A stretch of 64,000 nucleotides of DNA from Hwanghaeella sp965227365 (lineage in GTDB: Bacteria > Pseudomonadota > Alphaproteobacteria > UBA8366 > Aestuariispiraceae). This document shows, one piece after another, positions 60,062-64,000 of this stretch; positions within the stretch are counted from its first letter, which is position 1, and the number at the start of each line of letters is the position of its first letter. The translations under genes and the position numbers were made by a program. Where the stretch lies: positions 2,418,001 through 2,482,000 of the forward strand of contig NZ_OZ245754.1 in assembly GCF_965227365.1 (NCBI RefSeq), given 5' to 3'. The notes beneath the pieces are model-generated. The model saw only the letters and a list, made by a program, of their open reading frames with translations. It ran no database searches and was not told the origin of the DNA.

Positions 60062-61036
60062 TCAGGCCGCGTAGGTCCAATCTGGGCCCTGCATGCGGTT
60101 AACGTCCTGCGGGGCGCGGTCGATGATCTTCTTGCCGAACAAACTGGTGACCAGATCGACGAGCAGAAGAGAGGTCTTCCCACGCTCGTCCAGGAAGGGG
60201 TTCAACTCCGCCAGATCCATCGAGGTGACCAATTCGGAATCGCTCAGCATCTCCATGATCAGATGCGCTTCGCGATAGGTCGCGCCGCCCGGCACGGTGG
60301 TACCGACCGCCGGCGCGATCGAAGGATCGAGAAAATCGACATCCAGGCTGACATGCAGCATGGCGTCGCGCATCTCCACCTCTTCCAAGATACCGCCGAT
60401 CAGATAGGAAACCCCCTTCTCGTCGATCAGGCGCATATCCATCACCGATACGCCGCGGCGGGACAGCAACTGCCGTTCCATCCGGTCGACCGAGCGGATG
60501 CCGAACAGATGAAAATCGGCGGGCGCGACGCCCACCCGGTCCATACCCTCGAAGACGAATTCCATGCCCGGCTCGCCGCACAGGCCGGCGACCGGCATGC
60601 CGTGAATGTTCCCGCTGGGTGTGGTTTCGGGCGTGTTGTAATCGGAATGCGCATCGAGCCACAGAACGACAAGATCGCGTTCCTGATCGCGCGCACGCCG
60701 CGCCATCGCATTGATCGTCCCCAGGGCCATGCTGTGATCCCCGCCCATGAAGATCGGGAATTTGTTTCCTTGCGAGATTTCATAGGCTTTCGCGTCGGCG
60801 GCCCTGGACCAGGCCGTAACCTCGAGGGTTCGGTTCGGCTGCGGCGCGATGACGACATCGCCCGCATCCTCGACCTGATGTCCCAGGTCCCGCAGCGATT
60901 CGGCCAGCCCGGCGGTACGCAGCGCCGCCGGCCCCATCGCGCAACCGCGCAACTGCGTGCCCGCCTGAATGGGCAGACCGAGCAGCACGATGTCCGCTGC
61001 GCTCTGTTCCGCCCCGGATTGGATGTCGGCTGTCAT
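60062..61036 (-). CDS. rocF: Arginase
   Basis: Arginase hydrolyses arginine to ornithine and urea. The Mn-binding motifs of the ureohydrolase family are intact: GGDHSMALG, WLDAHSDYNTPETTPSGNIH and SLDVDFLDPSIAPAVG. The frame is open for another 115 codons upstream, but ATG 61036 follows GAGAGGAAATACCC and gives 324 residues, close to other arginases (about 300). The longer form would overlap the divergent lrp-type gene. It lies first in the rocF-rocD operon, with a regulator divergent. Confidence 0.94.
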   Translation of the reverse strand: MTADIQSGAEQSAADIVLLGLPIQAGTQLRGCAMGPAALRTAGLAESLRDLGHQVEDAGDVVIAPQPNRTLEVTAWSRAADAKAYEISQGNKFPIFMGGDHSMALGTINAMARRARDQERDLVVLWLDAHSDYNTPETTPSGNIHGMPVAGLCGEPGMEFVFEGMDRVGVAPADFHLFGIRSVDRMERQLLSRRGVSVMDMRLIDEKGVSYLIGGILEEVEMRDAMLHVSLDVDFLDPSIAPAVGTTVPGGATYREAHLIMEMLSDSELVTSMDLAELNPFLDERGKTSLLLVDLVTSLFGKKIIDRAPQDVNRMQGPDWTYAA

Positions 61037-61163
61037 GGGTATTTCCTCTCGGCAATGCTCATACAGCATTTGTACGACAGGGATATGACGGCATATAGTC
61101 GGATAATTGTGCATTTTTTCTATCAAACTGACCAAATTGACGATCAATAATAGGCATATTGGC
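61037..61163. promoter_or_regulatory. Divergent promoter region of rocF and the Lrp/AsnC-type gene
   Basis: A 127-base AT-rich gap. It includes an imperfect palindrome around 61084-61104 (ATATGAC-GGCATA-TAGTCGGAT) which could be an Lrp/AsnC-type site. No -35/-10 pair stands out clearly. Divergent transcription with an Lrp/AsnC regulator next to its target is a common arrangement. Confidence 0.3.
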
Positions 61164-61586
61164 ATGGATGATCTGGACAACGCCTTGATATCGCTCTTGC
61201 GCGCGGATGCCCGCAGTCCCGTCTCCAGCTTGGCGCAGCGCCTGAACGTATCGCGCGCGACGGTAAAGGCGCGGATCGACAGATTGGTCGAAACGGGCGT
61301 GATCCAGGGCTTCACGATTACGACCGGGACCGAGGCGCCGAGCGGCGTGCGCTCGATCATGATGGTCGAGGTCGAGGGCAAGGCGGCGGAAACCGTGTTG
61401 CGGCGGTTGCGCGGTATTCCGGAGGTCAGGACGATCTATGCGACCAACGGGCGTTGGGACATCGTCGCGGAACTGGAAACGGCGAATCTTGCCGATTTCG
61501 ACGAAGTACTTCGGCGCATCCGCCTGATTGACGGAATCGCCGCAACGGAGACCAGTATTCTCCTCGCTTCGCACAAACGGACTTGA
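61164..61586 (+). CDS. Lrp/AsnC family transcriptional regulator
   Basis: 140 residues from ATG 61164 (the frame opens at 61107 but this start gives the classical MDDLDNALISLLRADARSPV). The N-terminal helix-turn-helix continues as LAQRLNVSRATVKARIDRLV, and the C-terminal RAM domain as GRWDIVAELETANLADFDEV. It is divergent from rocF, so a role as arginine/ornithine-responsive regulator of the rocFD operon is likely, in line with Lrp-type control of arginase in other alphaproteobacteria. Confidence 0.92.
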   Translation: MDDLDNALISLLRADARSPVSSLAQRLNVSRATVKARIDRLVETGVIQGFTITTGTEAPSGVRSIMMVEVEGKAAETVLRRLRGIPEVRTIYATNGRWDIVAELETANLADFDEVLRRIRLIDGIAATETSILLASHKRT

Positions 61587-61681
61587 TGCCACGAATAAGA
61601 ACAATCCGGTTGGGCACGGCCCTTGGCGGCGTGTAGGCTGACCGACCGAGACAACACCTTCTATTTCGACAGGATTTGCCC

Positions 61682-62998
61682 GTGACTAGACTGACGCGCC
61701 GCGGCTGGGTGCCGGCGGAAACAGAGGATTTCGTGATCGCTGTGGCCTCCGAGGCGGCTGTGCTCGACGCAGATGCGCAGGAAGCCGAAATCGACCGGTT
61801 GGTCGCCTGGAACCGCGACATCCATGACCGTGACTGCATCAACCTGAATCCGGCCACCAATGTCATGAACCCGAAAGCGGAAGCCGTCTTGTCCTCGGGC
61901 ATCGGCTCCCGCCCCTCGCTCGGCTATCCCGGCGACAAATACGAGATGGGCCTCGAAGCGATCGAACGGATAGAGGTCATCGCCGCCGAAATCGCCGCAG
62001 AGGTTTTCAACGCCGGTTTCGCGGAGATCCGAGTTGCCTCCGGCGCGCTGTCGAACCTCTACGCTTTCATGGCGACCTGCGCGCCGGGTGACGACATCAT
62101 CGTTCCTGCCGCCGTCATCGGCGGTCATGTCACTCATCACGCGCCCGGGGCCGCGGGTCTTTACGGCCTGAACATCCATGCCGCGCCCGTCGATCCCGCG
62201 CGTTACACGGTCGATCTGGACGCGCTAGGACGTTTGGCACGACAGGTCCGTCCCAAGCTGATCACGATCGGCGGCAGTTTGAACCTGCATCCGCATCCGG
62301 TCGCCGAGATCCGGGCCATCTGCGACGAGGTCGGGGCTTACCTGTTGTTCGACGCGGCGCATCTTTGCGGCATGATCGCCGGCAAGGCATGGCCCAATCC
62401 ATTGGATGAAGGCGCGCATCTGATGACGATGAGCACCTATAAGAGCCTGGGCGGCCCGGCCGGCGGCCTGATCGTCACGAACGACGCGGTACTGGCGGAA
62501 CGCTTGGACAAGATCGCCTTTCCCGGTCTGACGGCGAATTTCGACGCCGCGAAATCGGCCGCGCTCGCCCTCTCCCTGCTGGATTGGAAGCAATTTGGCG
62601 AGGCCTATGCCGAAACCATGGTCGACACCGCGGCCGCCCTTGCAGCCGCGTTGCAGAAACGCGGCCTGCCAGTCTTCACCGCGGGTAATCAAGCAACAGC
62701 CTCCCACCAGTTCGCCATCGAAGCGGCAGCTTTCGGCGGCGGCCAGGCCGCGGCCAAGAAATTGCGCCAGGCCAATATCCTGACCTGCGGAATTGGCCTG
62801 CCCATAGACCCGGTGCCCGGCGACATGAACGGGTTGCGCTTCGGCACGCCGGAAATCGTTCGCTGGGGCATGACGGTCGCGGATATGGATCCGCTGGCCG
62901 ATCTTATCAAACGCGGGTTGGAAGATCCTGCGGCCACCGTCGACGACGCGACGGCCTTCCGCCATCGCTTTCAGGATCTGCATTACATTAGAAAATAG
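61682..62998 (+). CDS. Serine hydroxymethyltransferase-family PLP enzyme
   Basis: 438 residues of SHMT-like fold type I. INLNPATNVMNPKAEAVLSS near residue 52, LGYPGDKYEMGLEAIERIEV, LLFDAAHLCGMIAGKAWPNP and MTMSTYKSLGGPAGGLIVT correspond to GlyA blocks; the Lys of STYKS binds PLP. The segment after it reads GGPAGG where GlyA has RGPRGG, and the overall similarity is partial, so this is probably an SHMT paralogue (for example an aldolase acting on beta-hydroxy or alpha-methyl amino acids) rather than the housekeeping GlyA. The GTG at 61682 is my start; TTG 61676 is also possible. Confidence 0.82.
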   Translation: MTRLTRRGWVPAETEDFVIAVASEAAVLDADAQEAEIDRLVAWNRDIHDRDCINLNPATNVMNPKAEAVLSSGIGSRPSLGYPGDKYEMGLEAIERIEVIAAEIAAEVFNAGFAEIRVASGALSNLYAFMATCAPGDDIIVPAAVIGGHVTHHAPGAAGLYGLNIHAAPVDPARYTVDLDALGRLARQVRPKLITIGGSLNLHPHPVAEIRAICDEVGAYLLFDAAHLCGMIAGKAWPNPLDEGAHLMTMSTYKSLGGPAGGLIVTNDAVLAERLDKIAFPGLTANFDAAKSAALALSLLDWKQFGEAYAETMVDTAAALAAALQKRGLPVFTAGNQATASHQFAIEAAAFGGGQAAAKKLRQANILTCGIGLPIDPVPGDMNGLRFGTPEIVRWGMTVADMDPLADLIKRGLEDPAATVDDATAFRHRFQDLHYIRK

Positions 62999-63078
62999 CG
63001 AAAAGAGTCTCCGGCCGCCTTTGCCCGTCGGAAGAAATCGTTATCCTGGCCGCACTGGCATCACAGTGGACGGGTGGG

Positions 63079-63525
63079 ATGAACCATCAGCAGGTCTTGA
63101 AATCGGCTTTGGCGGGATTGCCGGCGGAAAAAGCCGGCTATTTCGTCGAACTCGGGGCTTTCATCGACGAGACCCCGGCTTTCGAGGAATACAAGCATTG
63201 GATGTTCCTGCTGCTCGCCAAAGGCTGCGAACTGATCCCGCCGGTGCTTGAAAAGAAGGTAATGGCCGCCGAACTGTCAGGTTTCGTTCGACAGCGCATC
63301 ATGCGCATTCAGCAGGCCGCCTATAGCCGTGACTACATCCTTAGCAACGGCGCTCCGATCGCCGAAATCGCGACGGAATTCGCCAGCATGGTCTCGGAGA
63401 CCGCACTGAAGGCCTATTCAGAAGGAAAGCTGAAGAGCGACGAGCCGGAGGTCATCGTCTATCGCTGGCCCTACGACGATGTCGACGCATTCCCCTATGA
63501 GGACCTGGACGACCTCGACGACTGA
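63079..63525 (+). CDS. Hypothetical protein
   Basis: 148 residues, soluble, mostly helical, with an acidic C-terminus (DDVDAFPYEDLDDLDD). No family is recognised. It has no signal peptide or membrane segment. Reasonable codon use, a GTGGG purine-rich stretch ahead of the ATG and a stop shortly before the convergent YqaA gene argue that it is real. Position after the SHMT-like gene (80-base gap) does not suggest a function. Confidence 0.6.
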   Translation: MNHQQVLKSALAGLPAEKAGYFVELGAFIDETPAFEEYKHWMFLLLAKGCELIPPVLEKKVMAAELSGFVRQRIMRIQQAAYSRDYILSNGAPIAEIATEFASMVSETALKAYSEGKLKSDEPEVIVYRWPYDDVDAFPYEDLDDLDD

Positions 63526-63564
63526 ACCCCGTGCATACGGACGATCGATACAAAGTGAAGAGCA

Positions 63565-64000
63565 CTAGAGCTGGATCAATCCCTCGGTCACCAAAGCCAG
63601 GAATATGTATCGGCCGAACTTGGCGATGGTGACGATGATTACGAAATCCAGAAGCCTTTCACGCATCAATCCCGCGACAATGGTCAGCGGGTCGCCGATG
63701 AAGGGCGCCCAACTCATCAGCAGCGACCATTTGCCATAGCGGTGGTACCAATGCTGGGCGCGGTCCAGGGCCTTCTGTTTGGCGGGGAACCAGGGCCGGT
63801 CCCGAAACCGTTCTATCCAGGTCCCCAGAAACCAGTTCACGACGGCACCGAGCGTGTTGCCGACCCCTGCGACGAGCACCAGGAGCCACGGCACATAGTC
63901 TGCCGCCTGCATGCCGACAAAGACGATCTCGGACTGGATAGGCAGGACGGTCGCCGCCCCAAAGGCAGAAAGAAAGAGACCGCCATACGCCAGTATTTCA
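63565..64000 (-). CDS. YqaA-family membrane protein, 5' end outside the window
   Basis: The reading frame continues through the right edge without a stop, so the internal ATG at 63912 is not the true start. Translation of the visible part begins EILAYGGLFLSAFGAATVLP and continues with IQSEIVFVGM, matching the N-terminal region of YqaA proteins (LFLSAFxAATxLPxQSE). VAGVGNTLGAVVNWFLGTW and SWAPFIGDPLTIVAGLMR follow, both typical of the YqaA/DedA-like fold. It is an inner-membrane protein whose role is not well defined. Confidence 0.85.
   Translation of the reverse strand, partial: EILAYGGLFLSAFGAATVLPIQSEIVFVGMQAADYVPWLLVLVAGVGNTLGAVVNWFLGTWIERFRDRPWFPAKQKALDRAQHWYHRYGKWSLLMSWAPFIGDPLTIVAGLMRERLLDFVIIVTIAKFGRYIFLALVTEGLIQL

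Noticed and set aside
60062..61381. A long 439-residue form of arginase
   Set aside because: The added 115 residues are antisense to the Lrp/AsnC gene and unlike arginase; ATG 61036 has a good ribosome-binding site.
1..64000. CRISPR arrays, insertion sequences, rRNA operon
   Set aside because: No regularly spaced direct repeats, transposase motifs or rRNA-like sequence were seen on reading the window.

Overview
The window is a GC-rich chromosomal segment of an alphaproteobacterium, most likely a Rhodospirillales-type free-living or marine lineage. I infer this from gene content and order, not from any search. Support comes from the order cbp3-yceD-rpmF-plsX-fabH-ihfA-merR, the guaB-rsmB-guaA group, a membrane H+-pyrophosphatase and a tRNA-Gln(CTG) with encoded CCA. 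Coding density is high. No gap between genes exceeds about 300 bases once starts are corrected; the longest run 200-270 bases (2038-2302, 22654-22880, 34546-34772, 39080-39296, 53053-53290). There are no rRNA genes, CRISPR arrays or insertion sequences.

Layout. 1-2.0 kb: 3'-truncated panC and an MFS transporter. 2.3-3.9 kb: an FMN glutamate-synthase-domain protein. 4.0-11.7 kb (minus strand): ppx/gppA, rlmE, guaB, an RsmB-type methyltransferase, a RidA protein, guaA and rlmJ, i.e. guanine nucleotide synthesis mixed with rRNA modification. 11.9 kb: tRNA-Gln. 12.1-19.2 kb: a probable catabolic locus. It has a ketosteroid-dehydrogenase-like flavoprotein diverging from a tightly coupled operon (Gfo/Idh/MocA dehydrogenase, IclR regulator, TIM-barrel isomerase, alpha-beta-barrel protein, SDR epimerase) and then an AEC carrier. 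19.2-21.1 kb: a rhodanese diverging from anaerobic hemN, with a perfect FNR/FixK-type box between them.

21.1-44.4 kb is the accessory heart of the window, a surface-glycan or flagellin-glycan locus. It holds two B12-type radical SAM proteins, an SpsF-like cytidylyltransferase, a DegT-fold enzyme whose catalytic Lys is replaced by His (ColD/E1-type 3-dehydratase signature), an SDR epimerase, HddC and HddA (GDP-D-glycero-alpha-D-manno-heptose synthesis) and two glycosyltransferase-like proteins. It also has two sulfotransferase-like proteins, a MAF/DUF115 flagellin-glycosylation protein, an SDR, a small TIR/ThsB-like protein, a GSCFA plus SGNH pair, and a stand-alone thiamine-dependent E1 alpha/beta pair. 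The part from about 34.7 to 41.05 kb is visibly less GC-rich than its surroundings, suggesting separate acquisition. My model is a pathway that builds, decorates (dehydration, methylation or rearrangement, sulfation, acylation) and transfers a heptose-derived sugar.

44.4-50.9 kb returns to core genes: nagZ, then (minus strand) cbp3-yceD-rpmF-plsX-fabH-ihfA-merR, and bamE with a clear terminator. 51.0-55.8 kb: hppA, an MFS transporter, a FliL-like protein and a multi-pass membrane protein. 55.9-58.7 kb: ferredoxin, ferredoxin reductase and an enolase-superfamily enzyme. 58.8-63.0 kb: arginine catabolism (rocF-rocD) with a divergent Lrp/AsnC regulator and an SHMT-like enzyme. The window closes with a small hypothetical gene and a YqaA-type membrane protein cut by the right edge.
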